Source of the DNA: Straminergon stramineum
Taxonomy: Eukaryota > Streptophyta > Bryopsida > Hypnales > Calliergonaceae
Direction: 5' to 3'
Length of the DNA stretch: 64,000 nt
Assembly: GCA_963920665.1 (NCBI GenBank)
Contig: OY987269.1
Span: 3,164,501-3,228,500 of the forward strand
A program made the position numbers and the translations under genes. Position 1 is the stretch's first letter, and every line of letters starts with the position of its first letter. Positions 1 through 11,691 of this stretch are shown one piece after another. The notes beneath the pieces were generated by a model. That model did no database searches, had not been told where the DNA came from, and saw nothing but the letters and a program-made list of their open reading frames with translations.

Positions 1-1772
1 GAAGGGAACATCCCGGTCCGACCCACATAATAGGCCAAAAGAGCAGGGCCAGTTCCCATCCCTGGGAACCCACCCCCATGATGATCATCATCACATGTTA
101 AGCTTAGTAGTGGTAGTGGTGGACTGGTGGTGGTACTGGACTACATTAACTTACTAGTAAGTGACTACTGGTTCAGGCAGAACAGAACTGACAGTAGTAG
201 TACGTTAGTACGTCCTTGATGTCAGTATAATATCTCCCCTCCTCTCCTCCCCTCCCCTCCCCTCCCCTCCCCTCCCCTCTCGTCCTGTCCAGGCAGCAGC
301 CCATGTCAGCAGCTGCCAGTATTAACTTATAAGGGCGCCAAGGCCTGCGGTTGGGCAGAGGGACCAACTTGCCGTCTGACGTGCCACACTGGAGCCCACC
401 ACCGTCGCCATCATCACCCGACCTTTTTTGGATATCCGAACTGCAAGGTGAAGGCGAACCGGAGGCCGCCACGGGGTCAAGCAGCGGTCCAAGTCAGCAT
501 CTGCCTGGCTGGCTGGCTGGGGAGTGATGAGAAATGGGGGAAGAAGAATCTGACTGATTGGCGGATCTGCCAACAGGGCCAACTGAACCGAACCCACACC
601 CACCAGCCAGTTAAGTTAGTAAGATATAGTAAGTTTGGCGAAACTGAGGAATCGGTTAGTGGGTGCATCAACTAACTGAAGATAAGGTAAGGTAAGGTAA
701 GGTACTAACTTAGCCTAGCTACTATGGTAACTTACTATGACGCCGCGTCTGCAGCAATTCTGGGGTAGGCCTGGAACTTCTGATAAAAGCTCTGATAACT
801 TCCAGCAGCCCTGGGCGTCTCTGGAAACCTCTGGGAACCCACTCAACTGATCAGGCGGAGGTCGGCCCCTTTCCCACCGTCCTCCAGTTCATTCCCCAGC
901 AGCCAAGTGGGCACGAAGAAGGGAGGAAGGGAGGAAGGGAGGAAGGGAGGAAGGAAGGTACTTCTAAGAGCATCCCCACCCGACTGGCGTTTCGGATGAC
1001 TTCTTCGTCGAGGCTTGCAAAAGGGGGGCAACTGAAGATTTTTGGGACAGATGAACTTGTTAACAAGCCAGCCCCCCCAAAAAATCATGTAGCTTGCAAA
1101 AGGGGGGCAATTTTGCAGGCCAGGCTCCTTGGCTTGCAAATGAGTATGACAAAAGGGAAAAATTTCTTTCCCCAACAAGCACGGACTTATTGTAGCGCCA
1201 CATGATCGGTAGAAGGGACTCATAGGGAGCATTCACGAATAGTTCCCCGACAAATCAAATGCTTTTGAAAGCACATGTTCGGAGAAGATTGATTGAAGGC
1301 AAATGATTAATGCAAGATTGAAGGCAAACGTTAATATTTCAATGGAAATGGGTGCGTTCTGAAGAGGGCATGGGTGGGGTGATCCATTTCCATTTCCACT
1401 TGGCTTGCAAAGTGGATGACCTTACATTTTGCAATCCAAATTTTGCAAGATGGGTGGTGATGCTCTAAGGAAGCCACACCTAATTTGGACCAATTTCTAA
1501 AAACTCACTAGTCTAGATTCTTGCTTAAAATGTACTCCCACTATTCTTGAGAGTCCTTTTTCAATTTTAAAAACACCTATTTTCAACACTTTGAAATTCA
1601 AAGTTGATTCGTAAGGTGTCCAAAAATGCATTCTAAGAGAATCTAAAATCCCCTTTCAAGTACCACCAAGACCCCACCAAAAGTTTTCAATATAAAAATG
1701 GGAACCATGTTGAATTGTTTATTTAGTCTATTTTAGGTGTAATTACTATACCCATTTCTGTCTACCCCCTTT
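1..1772. other. Intergenic, G+C-rich, microsatellite-bearing
   Basis: No gene is recognised. The stretch holds a pyrimidine array of CCTCC units at about 236-280 and a purine array of GGAAGGGA units at about 919-957. Between them lie several copies of TAAGTTAG and GGTAA-type words (about 610-710). Two copies of the phrase GCTTGCAAAAGGGGGGCAA occur near 1013 and 1092, with further GGCTTGCAAA copies near 1131 and 1401, so a short local duplication is present. Open frames here are short, most lack an ATG, and they follow the simple repeats; I treat them as chance. Confidence 0.6.
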
Positions 1773-2172
1773 TAGGTAGACCAACCAAACTTATTACCAT
1801 GCAAACTAGCAATGTGAATATATGGGAGTTAGAGGGGCACATTTTTTAGAGGTCTTTGCTTATTTCACCAATCAAAACCAAGAGGAATTATAATTTTTTG
1901 ATTAAAATGGTTATTTCTGCAAATTTCTAAAGTGGTCTGTTCTAAAATTACAAAAACTACTTATAAAGTGGAATCGTGAACATTTTGTAAACAAACCAAT
2001 ACAACTCTTCCATGTATCCAATGGTAATCAAGTAGTCACCATTAAAGGATTTCCTTAATGGCATTAATGCAATTATTTTGTTAGATTAAATGGATTTGGG
2101 TGATTTTTGGAGCGAAAGTGAGGCTGAAAGTAGGAATTAGGTAGTGAATGGAAATGGGTTGCTCGAGCTTTC
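1773..2172. mobile_element. MITE-like element, TAAGGTAG family (degraded copy)
   Basis: This is the most decayed of five elements in the window that share ends close to TAAGGTAGACCAACCCATTT. The left end reads TAGGTAGACCAACC. The right end still shows GGAAATGGGTTG but has lost its last bases, so the right boundary is approximate. The interior aligns by eye with the copy at 58969-59375 through the phrases AAGTGGTCTG and ATGGATTTGG. It has no coding capacity and the transposase source is unknown. Confidence 0.5.
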
Positions 2173-2321
2173 TATGATGTAAGTGTCTTTTGAAGTGTTT
2201 GAAATATGTACTTAACCATGTAGCCAAAAGTTCATTAAAGTGGCCAGAGAATGCACCTATTGGTCCAAAAATCTGATCATTTTTCAAAAGTAACTTGGTT
2301 ATAGGTCTTGTCCTTTCATGG

Positions 2322-3010
2322 TTAACCCCTAAAGTGCCTTTTTTTCATCAAAACCCACTTCGAACTACCATTTCTATTTTTTTATCATATGTAAATGTAG
2401 GATCTTCCACTAGACTAGTATAAGAATGTATGGACGAAATTTCAAAAACTTTGACTACATAGATTGCAAGATGATTGCAAGATATTTGCATTTAAAGTGA
2501 GGAAAACAAGGTATATTTCCCTTGCTAGATTAGAGTTTTTCATTTTGAATCTTTTTAACTTAAATTTTTTTGCACTATTGATTTTAAATTTCTAATTCTC
2601 GATAGTGGAGAATAGAGTTAAGATTCACAAAAGAAATTCAAAAAGGACAAAATTAATTTTCATTCTTAAAAAATTGTTATGTAGAAGTAGGTACGAGATA
2701 GTAGAACTCACTAAATTGTTAATGGTTCTAGAATAGAATTGAAGTATACTAATTCCAATGGTGAGATTGTTCTAAAAAACAAACTAAACTACATCCAACA
2801 TTTTCTTTGAAAATTTATAAAATAGAGGTCATAAACGAATCCCATAAGTTTTATTTGAAAAAGATGCTATGAGTGTCCCCAAAACAAGACCCTCTATAAC
2901 TTCTTGATAATTAGTCCAAATGGAATGAATCAAAGCTTTCCAAATAGGCAAAATAAAGTGTTTTATATGAGAAACAATTTTTTTAATTTTAATTTCAAAA
3001 AATTATTTAT
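2322..3010 (+). mobile_element. TTAACCCCTAAAG-ended element, left-end fragment
   Basis: The left end, TTAACCCCTAAAGTGCC, matches the left end of the complete copy at 42456-43385. Shared internal landmarks follow: an ACTAGACTAGTA-type phrase, TAGATTGCAAGAT, and a CCCCAAAACAAGACCCTC phrase near 2877 that is also near 32420. No matching right end is found before 4 kb, so the copy is truncated and its right limit is a guess. It is non-coding. Confidence 0.45.
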
Positions 3011-4130
3011 ATTTTTTGTTGCCTAGTGAACTAATTTAAACCATCCATGTGGGATGTCTCCAACTTTATACATGGCGCAACATGGTTGCAAAATAATAGA
3101 GCCTTTAGTGAATGGTTTTAGACAATATTAAGTGAATGGCTTTAGGTGACACTAATACATGTAGTAATATCAAGATTTATATCATAGAACTAAGTTGCAC
3201 TACACTCAAGGAGTTCATTCATTGTATCATTATTATTATGGGATTCATATGCACAACTAAAGTACTTGGTGAGTGCTATTATTTTTTGTTGGATGGATTT
3301 TAGGCACCCTTCAACTACTAGTAAGTCTTACTATCAAGGACCCTATTGGTGTTTAAACAAAAAACTAGTTTGAAAACTAAAGGCATCCTTTTCATATTTA
3401 CAAGTTTTATGTCCAAGGAAAATCCAAACAAATACTTTACAAACTAGAAAAAATAAACACACATGAGTGATGGCATTGCACCCTAAAATCTAAGCATACT
3501 ACTATTCCACAAAATTAAACACACCAATGACAATATTGACATTCAACTGCAAAAATACTTCCTTTTATTTTAGAAAGCTTTAGTTCTTTGGGTGTATCAA
3601 AATGCACAATAGAAATCATTTAGCAATTTGAGTTTAAGTGCCTTGAGATCCATGATTAAGTTGTTTACAAACACAAGTCGAACACACACTACCTAAAATT
3701 GACATCTCCAAATCAATATGCACGTACATAGAAGAAATAATTTTTTTTCCTACAAGAACGATGTCAATTAAAAGCCAAAGGCGGGAGAAAACAACTAGTC
3801 AATCTAGCTCACACAAATGAAGCAACCTCAAAGACAAGCTACAAGAGAGGTGCCACTTAGGGTGATAAAAAATGCTATAACAGAAAACACTATTTTTTTC
3901 ACTAGGGGGAAGAAACAATTTCAGAATCTCTACCAAAAAAACTTTGTCCCCTCCTAATTTTGGCATAGGGTATCCAAATGCCACGTTCTTTGGTACATTG
4001 GAACTTCCTTTGAGTCCTTTCTATTGCCAACAAAAACATCAATGAAAATTTGATCAATAAGTCTAATAATAGTAACTAGACACAATAGCAACAAGTCCAC
4101 CTACCACTTTTTACAATTGGTAAGGTAGAC
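3011..4130. other. AT-rich intergenic, nothing recognised
   Basis: AT-rich DNA with short homopolymer runs. No coding frame of useful length, RNA gene or paired repeat end was found. Confidence 0.5.
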
Positions 4131-4298
4131 AAATCCATTACCAACTCATGACCAAATAGCACCCAAATGTAGGGCCCTTGTTGACCGTAGAGTGAGATTG
4201 TAAAACTATAATACTTGTCTTATTGTGAAGTTAAGGCATTTACTACTGTCATAAATTGGGTATTGGGTCAGGGGTTGGTATTGGATAAAGCTACCTTA
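4131..4298. mobile_element. Short MITE-like element, TAAGGTAG family
   Basis: The left end TAAGGTAGACAAATCCATTA and the right end, whose reverse complement begins TAAGGTAGC and continues to CCAATACC, form imperfect terminal inverted repeats of about 20 bp. At 168 bp it is the shortest member of the family, apparently an internal deletion. It carries no coding sequence. Confidence 0.5.
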
Positions 4299-5750
4299 CC
4301 CACCTTATTACACTCCTCCAAGTCCTACCAATGGTGTCCTCCCTGATACCCTCCCAACTCTGGTTGAGACCCTGCCTGCCTGCCTGCCCAGGCCACCGCA
4401 GTTGGTACCCCTAGGAGGCAAATTGGACAGCGTACCTCTCTATCCTGGTACTGTAGTAGTGTAATTAAGCTTACACAAGCTTGGGAGGCTGTGCTACCTT
4501 AGTGTGCTCACAGCTCACTGTGCTGCTGCTGCTGCTGCTGCTGCTGTGTCCTTTGAACCCAACCCATCCTTCTTGATGGAGGAACGCTCAGGGTGAGGTC
4601 ACATCTGTCTGTGAAATACCAGCGAAGCACATGAAAAGAAGCCAATTCCATGTGCCCAGTCCTTCCTCCCAAGTGTGCCTACTGGAAGCTAAGGTACGTA
4701 GAGACTAGAGCCCTGATTGAAGCTTATCCTCCTGAGGGTTTAATTTGCGTAATAACGAAGTTGATCGGTCTAGCTGTCGAATTCGAACTTAACTTCTCTG
4801 CCTATGATATGCGCGCAGGCAGTGCACTGGGCAGGTCAAATTATGTCGCCCCAAACCCAGGTGTTGTGGCAGCAGCTGAGACAGACAGCCACAGACAGAC
4901 AAACACTCGATCAGGTCCTCCCTGGCTGGGTCTCCTCCTTGGACGGACTTTGAATTGAATTGAGCTTCAGTTCAGCCGTTAGGGACACGCAGGCCGGGAG
5001 AGGGAGGGAATTGAAGCTACTCTATACTGTATATACGTTCAAGCTTCGATCAGCTGTCATAACTGATGTATTCTTAACTTCTCCATGTCTTGTCGATCGT
5101 CTGTGAGTTAATCGGTGGGAACAATACGGACACAAATCTGGGGGATGATGGACTGTATCTTTCACCAGGATATGGACCTATGGAATTCCTGCAGAAAAGA
5201 ACCAAACTTAGTTGGAGTCAGGATTGCTGTAGAAATCAGCTTCCTTGTCAACCTCAACTGAAAATTAACAGGAAAAACACCAAGAGAGTGAAGCTTGACT
5301 TGTGGAGGTCACGTCCTAGCTACTACTGGAGTTTTGATCAGCTGTCATATGTATAAGTTACCTCCTAATGTCTTGTCTTCTGTAATTGATCAGAGCAATG
5401 TGGTGACAAAATTAATTCAGCCAGGTGTGATCGGGACTGGATCTTTCAGCAGAGAATTGGAAAAAGGACCCATGGAATTCTTGATTAATCTGGTTGGGTC
5501 ATCAGGGATCAATGCAGTTCAAACCATCCTTGTCAAACTCCAAAAATCATGGATTCAAGACAATTCAGTGAAGATTCTTGCTTTTAGTAATTTGATGAGT
5601 AATTTGATGAGGCTGCTGCTTCTCGGCATGTGCTTGCTTCTCTTCTTGTTGACATTGACAGAAAAAGTGGTACATGGATTGGGCAGGGTATGAAGCTGCA
5701 AGTAGGGTTTTGGACTGGACGAATCTGCCAGTTTTTTCCCAAAGCTTCAA
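4299..5750 (+). other. Intergenic with (CTG)n and a diverged tandem duplication
   Basis: A TGC/CTG trinucleotide run covers 4521-4546. Two diverged copies of a roughly 290-bp unit follow: the word GATCAGCTGTCAT occurs at 5048 and 5336, and GGACC(T/C)ATGGAATTC occurs at about 5174 and 5466. Open frames through the unit (for example 5295-5693) are not conserved between the copies and resemble no family I know. This could be a degraded repeat or part of a non-coding transcript. Confidence 0.4.
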
Positions 5751-7401
5751 GGAGTTTTGGCTGGTTTCAGTAGCATAATTGTAGTAAGTACTTCCACATG
5801 GTTAGTGCCCCTCACAATCTGAGGACAGTTATGTTGCCTGGTGAAGGGTGAAATTTGATGGAAATTGCAGCAACGTCAGTAGTGACAATTGGCTTCTTTT
5901 GCATAATTATGACACTAGTGGTGTCATATTGGTGTCATATTGGTGTCATAGCAAGAAAACAGCATCAAACTGAACAAGTGAGCTTTTAACCTGGTGGCAT
6001 TTCAAAACACTCTCAAGTCTAACTCCTGCTTTTGACTCTTTGTTCAAATGAAATGACCCAACAATGTCTCTTCAAATTGTCCCCCAAGAGCATTTCAGAA
6101 TATGTTTGACCAAATCACTACTCAATGCATCCAAAGTGCTTGCAATTTGGTACACTTGGGGATGTGAAAAGTAGAGCCTCACAATGAGAAACAACATGCT
6201 GAAGAGAGGGATGTTATTTCCATGTTTCCAAAGATGTAACCTGAAATCAGCAGAAATCAGTCACAAGAGCAGCACTTCACTAATCTAGTCTAGACCAGTC
6301 CTGCTTTTTAGGGCTTTGTGCTGTTAAATATCACAATTTTCATGTTCTAATATGCACCAGTATAACAAAATTGACCTTGGTTGGAAGGACACTGCAAGAA
6401 GGCCAGGAATAATTAAAGAGATAACCATGCTCTCCAGGACTTAAGATGAGTGGAGCATGGAGACATGTGCTCTCATTGACTCAAAGCCCCATACATTTCT
6501 GCTGCAAAGAATGATACCAAATACTTCCTAAAAAAACGCAGACAATACCCCCATAATAACAGCATCCTAATTCCTTTACCTGAATCCATCAATTCCTTCC
6601 TGGTCGGGACGATCATGAGGAGATATATTGACAGAGATCAGCAAAGCTTATCTGCAGACAGGAGTTGAAAATGAAATCATGGTCAAAAGCCATCCACTAA
6701 CTTAACTTACTCACTCGACTTGCATTTATTCAATAGCCGAAGACTAGACTCCTATCACTGCATTCTCACCCAGATAGATCATGAGTGCCATTCCTGATGA
6801 TGCAAATTGCATCAATTGAAGGCCTCCAGAAAGGTCCTTGAACTTCCTCACTTAAAAAAACAACAACTTAACAACAGAAAGGAATGTAAGGGAGCACTAC
6901 TGTAGAATAAAATGCTTACCGAAATGCATCATGACAGCCATTGCAAATTGGGAATCTACTGGCAATGAAATTCTGTTTCATTTGTTTCAAAAATAAATAA
7001 ATAAATCAGGAATCTCATCTGGTGCTTACTAAAATATATATATTTATAGAAACATTGACCAAATGAAAAACACTGGTGATGGAGCTGCCTTCATCAAACC
7101 TACTGTGCAGGTATGATCAGTAAATGAGCATCTCCGGCTTCCAAGGAACAAGAATAAATCCACTGCAGAAATGCACATCAGTGGAACTATTCACGATCGT
7201 TGAATTCTCAAGTAGTGTTGGACTTCACAGGCAGTTGATTGTTGAATTCTCAAGTGCTGCTCTCGAGAGTCTGCTCTCAACACACATTATCATGTTGTTG
7301 TAGTTTCTTTCGGACCATCATTCCAGTCATAAGTGATTCAGAATTCCATTTTATCTTCTGTTATCAATGGATGGCTTGGTAGTAATAAGCATTGTGTGCA
7401 C

Positions 7402-7435
<34 letters not shown>

Positions 7436-9177
7436 AAACAGATGAAATGCACTTTTTAACTCCATACATATTTGGGTTTTTAAAAGACATATGATACTGT
7501 AATTTGGTGAAACACATGCCAGTTTTTGAATGATGTTTGGGATTTTCATATTGACATGTATGCAGTTAGTTTTGCGAACATTAGGTGCTTCAAGGCACCA
7601 TGGCTAAAATGAAATAAAGCCAAGATAAGAATGGTGAAATTAAACCCTAACAAAAATGATGGAATGAAGAAAGGACAAAGTAGGTGGAAGAAAGCCAAAA
7701 CAAATTCAAAGTTTATAAAAATAAAATAAGACTTGAAAGAATTTATTTTGCAACTATGGAATCTAGATTTTTAGAGAATTTTGTATATTTTCAATTGAAG
7801 AAATTGAAAATTTATTTGAAGGAGCCAATGAAAAACTTTTGGGGGTCAATTTAATTACAAAAACCAAGGCCAATTATTATAGATGAAAAAATATGAGAGT
7901 TGAAAGGATTCACTTTGCATCCATAGGGTCTAGATCTTTGGGATTTTTGTATTGACAAATATAGAGTTCAATACTAGCTATTGGTCAACATGCACCTCCA
8001 AAGTTTAGTATAATGAATTTATAGTTGCCAAGATTTCCATGTCAATTGAAGTCTAAATACTTTTAATCATCAAAGGCCAAGTCTATAATTATTTTTTTCA
8101 ATACTTCATTTTATAACTACCTATGAATGTTATTTTTTGTATTTAATTTTGGGAGGTATAATTAAATGTCTTCTACTAGTTTTTCAAAAAGGTCACAATA
8201 TTTTTGGCAAAGATTTGAAATTACTATGAATTTTTAAATAAATAAAAAATAATTCATTATAAATGCAATTGATGCTTAATTTTTTTGGAAATCTCTCTAG
8301 GTTTCTATCATAGCGTCAAAAATCATGGTGATTAATTTTTTTTATTATATCATTCTAAAATTAGAAAATCAACACTCCATGGTTCAAAATTCATTTTTCC
8401 AAATTGTCGATCAATATTTCCAATAAAAATCTAATGCTTTCCAAGCTTCAATATCCATGTGAAAATTCCCAATGCTAAGGTCTCTTAACCCCAAAACAAG
8501 GCCTTGAAACCTTTTAGTTGGTTGTACTTAGTACAATGTCCGGGGGGTACAGGCATCTAGTTACGACCTAGCCAAAATATTTTGAAGATTTACACATGAC
8601 TTAGAAATGTTCAGGATGAAGTTTTGAATGAAAAAAAAGATTTTCGGAAATAGGCCACATAGGAAAATTACCAAGTTAGAGGCCTTTATTGATAGGCAAC
8701 CAACCAAGCATATACTTTCTAGGAATTTTTTGTTACCACATGCATAGTATTCTATTGTACAAAATATCCCTCATTTACTAGCATTTGATGTGACTATGGG
8801 CTTTCAACTTTTAGTTTACTTGTTGGCTTTTACTATTGTTATTTGTTTTAAACCATTGTAGTTCCCACTTGCATTGGTGGGTGGGGCCTTGTTAGATGTC
8901 AATGGCTAGAATGATAGGGGCTTGGCCAAGTCAACTCCTACTAAGGATACTTGGAAGTGAAAGAAAAAAAATGGGAAGTGAAAATCAAATAAATATTGGG
9001 AAGTGAAAAAAAGGATACTTGGAAGTGATACCCACCCCTCCCCCGAGAATCAGTCCCATTTTCCACATTTAGGAAAATTGACACACGGAAAAATAAAATT
9101 TCGGCAAATTGCCTAATTACATTAGTAAATGGAGGATTTCAATCGATAAAATTTTCACTCTACTGACGGACTACCAA
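5751..9177. other. AT-rich intergenic with minor repeats
   Basis: No gene is recognised. It contains a (TTTTG)n-like run at about 7402-7434, a repeated TTGAATTCTCAAGT word at about 7200 and 7242, a truncated SINE-like copy at 6958-7008, and repeated GGAAGTGA words at about 8950-9030. The remainder is decayed AT-rich DNA. Confidence 0.5.
6958..7008 (+). mobile_element. SINE-like copy, 5'-truncated
   Basis: This 51-bp copy holds only the 3' part of the SINE-like family: GCAATGAAATTCTGTTTCAT, then TTGTTTCAAAAATAAATAAA and related A-rich tail. A short duplication, GGAATCT at 6951-6957 and 7009-7015, flanks it and is consistent with a small target duplication. The loop has one T where other copies have C. 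Confidence 0.6.
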
Positions 9178-9821
9178 TTAACCCCTAAATGCCCAAGGCC
9201 TCTCTAGAGCTTCTTGAAATTTGCTCTAAATTGAACAAAAAGTCAACATTTTCATAAGTTGTACCAATTTCTTTTGAATTGTAACCATACACATTCAAAC
9301 TAGACATGTTAGATATTACATAGGAAAAGAAAACACAACAATATCACTTACAGATTGAAAGATTATAATGTTTGATCATGAGGGTGTAAAAACTATGAAA
9401 ATTTTTCAATTCTCTTTTTACATGTCAACTTTAAAAAGTTGGTCACTAAAAAATATGAGGTTATAGGGCCTACCATGCACAACCCCAATCAATTTACGTT
9501 TTTTCAAAATCTATTCTACAGTTTTTTTAAATGAATTTCTAATGTGATTTTGCCTCCAAGATCTAGTGTATTTGAGGCTCATTTCCAAGAGCCTACAACA
9601 CTATGGGAAGTCAAGATTGCAATGGGCATCCTTGCACAAAATCTTCAATAGAAAAATCATAATCCTTTATTTTTAAGATCAACTTTTTGATCCTAAAACT
9701 AGACTTCGAAAAGAATTCTCCAAAAATATAAACTACTTATAATAACAATTTGGTTGGGTTTTACTTAACTTCAAAGTTTTCCAAACACCACATTTGGGTG
9801 CCTTGGGCATTTAGGGGTTAA
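9178..9821. mobile_element. Non-autonomous DNA element with perfect 22-bp TTAACCCC ends
   Basis: A perfect inverted repeat closes this 644-bp segment. The left end is at 9178-9199 and starts TTAACCCCTAAATGCCC. The right end is its exact reverse complement at 9800-9821. TTAA stands at both outer edges, so it is either a TTAA target duplication (element CCCCTAAATG...CATTTAGGGG) or part of the repeat. The interior is AT-rich without an open frame. TTAA flanks and CCC-type ends are features of the piggyBac superfamily; a PIF/Harbinger-like three-base target cannot be excluded. The perfect ends suggest a fairly young insertion. Confidence 0.7.
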
Positions 9822-10379
9822 GAAAAGAAAAAACTAAGCAAGCTTCTAGAAGCTAGAAAATTGTCCCATTTTTCTATAGAACTCCCTAGACTATGGCTTA
9901 GTAGCATGGCAACAATGGAATCCTACTCATATATTAATTATATGGAATCACAATTTTGTGCCTCATGATTTGCAATAGTATTTCATATTTTTGATGTATT
10001 GAAACCCTCATTTTGAATACATTTCCATATACATCACATCATGAGAAGTTGGATAGTATGAGATTTACTACTTAGCTATTAATAACACTCTTTTGGATCA
10101 TAAAAATTTCATTTTGATTGGTTGTAATTTTATATATTATATGTTTTTTAGGAAAATTTTATAATATGGAAAATCATTTTAGTTAGAAACAAAAAGCTAA
10201 AGGCAAAAAACTTGTTAATAGATTAAGAAAATGATGATATTTACATTAGGACATCCAAATCTTCAACATATTCATTTACAAAATTTAATTCACTCACAAG
10301 ATCCTACAATTGCTTACAATGATACTTAGTTTGTACTTGGAGAAAGTGAGACTCCAAAATGTTCACATTTTAGGGTAGT
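9822..10379. other. AT-rich intergenic
   Basis: No gene or repeat pair seen. The stretch ends at the target site of the Copia element. Confidence 0.5.
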
Positions 10380-10384
10380 TTTCT
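10380..10384. repeat. Target site duplication of Copia element, left copy
   Basis: TTTCT directly precedes the 5' LTR and recurs directly after the 3' LTR at 15974-15978. Five bases is the usual duplication length for Ty1/copia integrases. Confidence 0.8.
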
Positions 10385-10629
10385 TGTTGAAGATCATGTA
10401 CATATTAGTGTAGATAGTGTACATTCAACCCTAGGAGTAGTATTAGACTCTTAGTTAGACTTAGAGTCTATTGGGTGTTGCTTGTAGTCAAAGGTAGCCC
10501 AAGGTTGCTAGTTATCCCACATGGTTTGTGGATAACTAGTGAAAGGCTTTATGCTTATGTTCAGCCCACACATGGGCCTTGGTATCTTCTACCATCTAAG
10601 TAAAGCCTTTCTCCATTCAAAACTCAATA
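10385..10629 (+). repeat. 5' LTR of Copia element
   Basis: The LTR begins TGTTG and ends CAATA, an imperfect version of the TGTTG...CAACA ends common in Copia elements. Two internal inverted repeats are visible: AGACTC/GAGTCT at 10445-10469, and a longer one at 10508-10539 in which CTAGTTATCC...CACA pairs with TGTGGATAACTAG around a short loop, with one bulged C. No clear TATA box or AATAAA signal was found by eye. Confidence 0.93.
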
Positions 10630-10643
10630 GGTTATGGGCCCAC
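10630..10643 (+). promoter_or_regulatory. Primer-binding site matching the anticodon arm of initiator tRNA-Met
   Basis: GGTTATGGGCCCAC starts at the base after the LTR. It is the reverse complement of the conserved anticodon stem-loop of eukaryotic initiator tRNA-Met (GTGGGCCCATAACC in plants). Most plant Copia elements instead carry a site complementary to the tRNA 3' end (TGGTATCAGAGC). The arrangement implies priming by a 5' tRNA fragment cut near position 39-40, as known for Drosophila copia and yeast Ty5. The match is seen in the sequence; the priming mode is inferred. Confidence 0.85.
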
Positions 10644-11691
10644 ACACTTGGCGTTGCACATGAGGGAGAAATTCAAGTCATTTGGAGAAGTTCTTGGAGC
10701 TTGGAGGAGCATACTGAATTTGGGCTCTTGGTCACCTACAAACCATATGGTGTGAGTAAATTTTTTTTTCAAGACAAAGAAAAAAGGTCTTTCAATTGCA
10801 TCTCTTGTTTTGAGCTTTTGTGGGCTAGTTTGTGAGGTTTGGAGTTCATTTTTGAGTGTGAGATTGCTCATGATTGAAATCAGACCTACTTAGGGCTGGT
10901 TTCATGCTCCTTGTTTGAGTTTGTGCTTGCAAGTGTACATTGGCAGCCCATTGGGGCTGATTGTGCACTTGGGTACATTGGTGATTGTCATTTTGGCAAT
11001 TGCAATCTTGTGAGAGTCCTTGGTGAGGCTTGGGAGTATTTGTGGGTTGCATTAGGCGTTTCCATGCATTGAGGGCTGAGTGGTGCCCTTGTGAGTGAGT
11101 GAGACGAAATTGTGATCCTAAGAGGGCTGATTTGTGCCCTTGTGAGTGTGTGAGACCAAGTAGAGGACTTTGTGAAGCAAAAGGGCTGGTTTGTGCCCTT
11201 GTGAGTGTGTGAGACCTAATAGTGGACATTGTGAACTCAAGAGGGCTGATTTGTGTCATTGAGAGAGAGTGACACCCAATTTGGTTTCTTGAGTGACTTG
11301 GTGAGCCAAGTAGGGCTGGTTGAGCCCATTGTGGTCCATGAGGTGCTCATTGTGAGTGGGAGCTTCAATCTAGGGCTGATTAGAAGTTCTTGTGATCTTT
11401 GGAGTGTGGAGTATCCAATTTGTGAGGAGAATTGTGAATTTCTTTGTGTTTTTTGAAGTAGCACCAGCCCATGACGAGCATGTGGTGGTTGTGAGCTTCA
11501 TTAGGGTCTGATTTGGTGTGGAGAGGAAGTCTTGTGCTTGTGAGGAGTGGTGTGGCGTTTTTAGGGTTCCAAGGTGCTTGTGAGGGCTGATTGGTCCCAT
11601 TTCAGCCCAATTCGCCCCAAGGGAGTGTAACAGGGGTGAATTCAGATTGGAGACCTTGTGGGTGCTGCCAACAAGTGGGAGCTGATTCAAC
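10644..11691 (+). repeat. Copia leader with GGGCTG(A/G)TT periodic repeats
   Basis: The untranslated leader between the primer-binding site and gag is built from degenerate units beginning GGGCTG, at 10893, 10954, 11073, 11124, 11183, 11243, 11313, 11373 and 11584. Spacing is about 51-70 bp in the tightest stretch. Units often continue as TTTGTGCCCTTGTGAGTGTG and then GAGAC. Both-strand open frames here arise from the repeats and are not considered genes. A packaging, dimerisation or translation-control role is possible but unproven. Confidence 0.8.

Noticed and set aside
4521..4546. CRISPR-like or satellite array
   Set aside because: A plain trinucleotide microsatellite; no repeat-spacer structure exists anywhere in the window.
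10846..11259. 137-codon antisense frame in the Copia leader
   Set aside because: Its repetitive translation is produced by the GGGCTG leader units.
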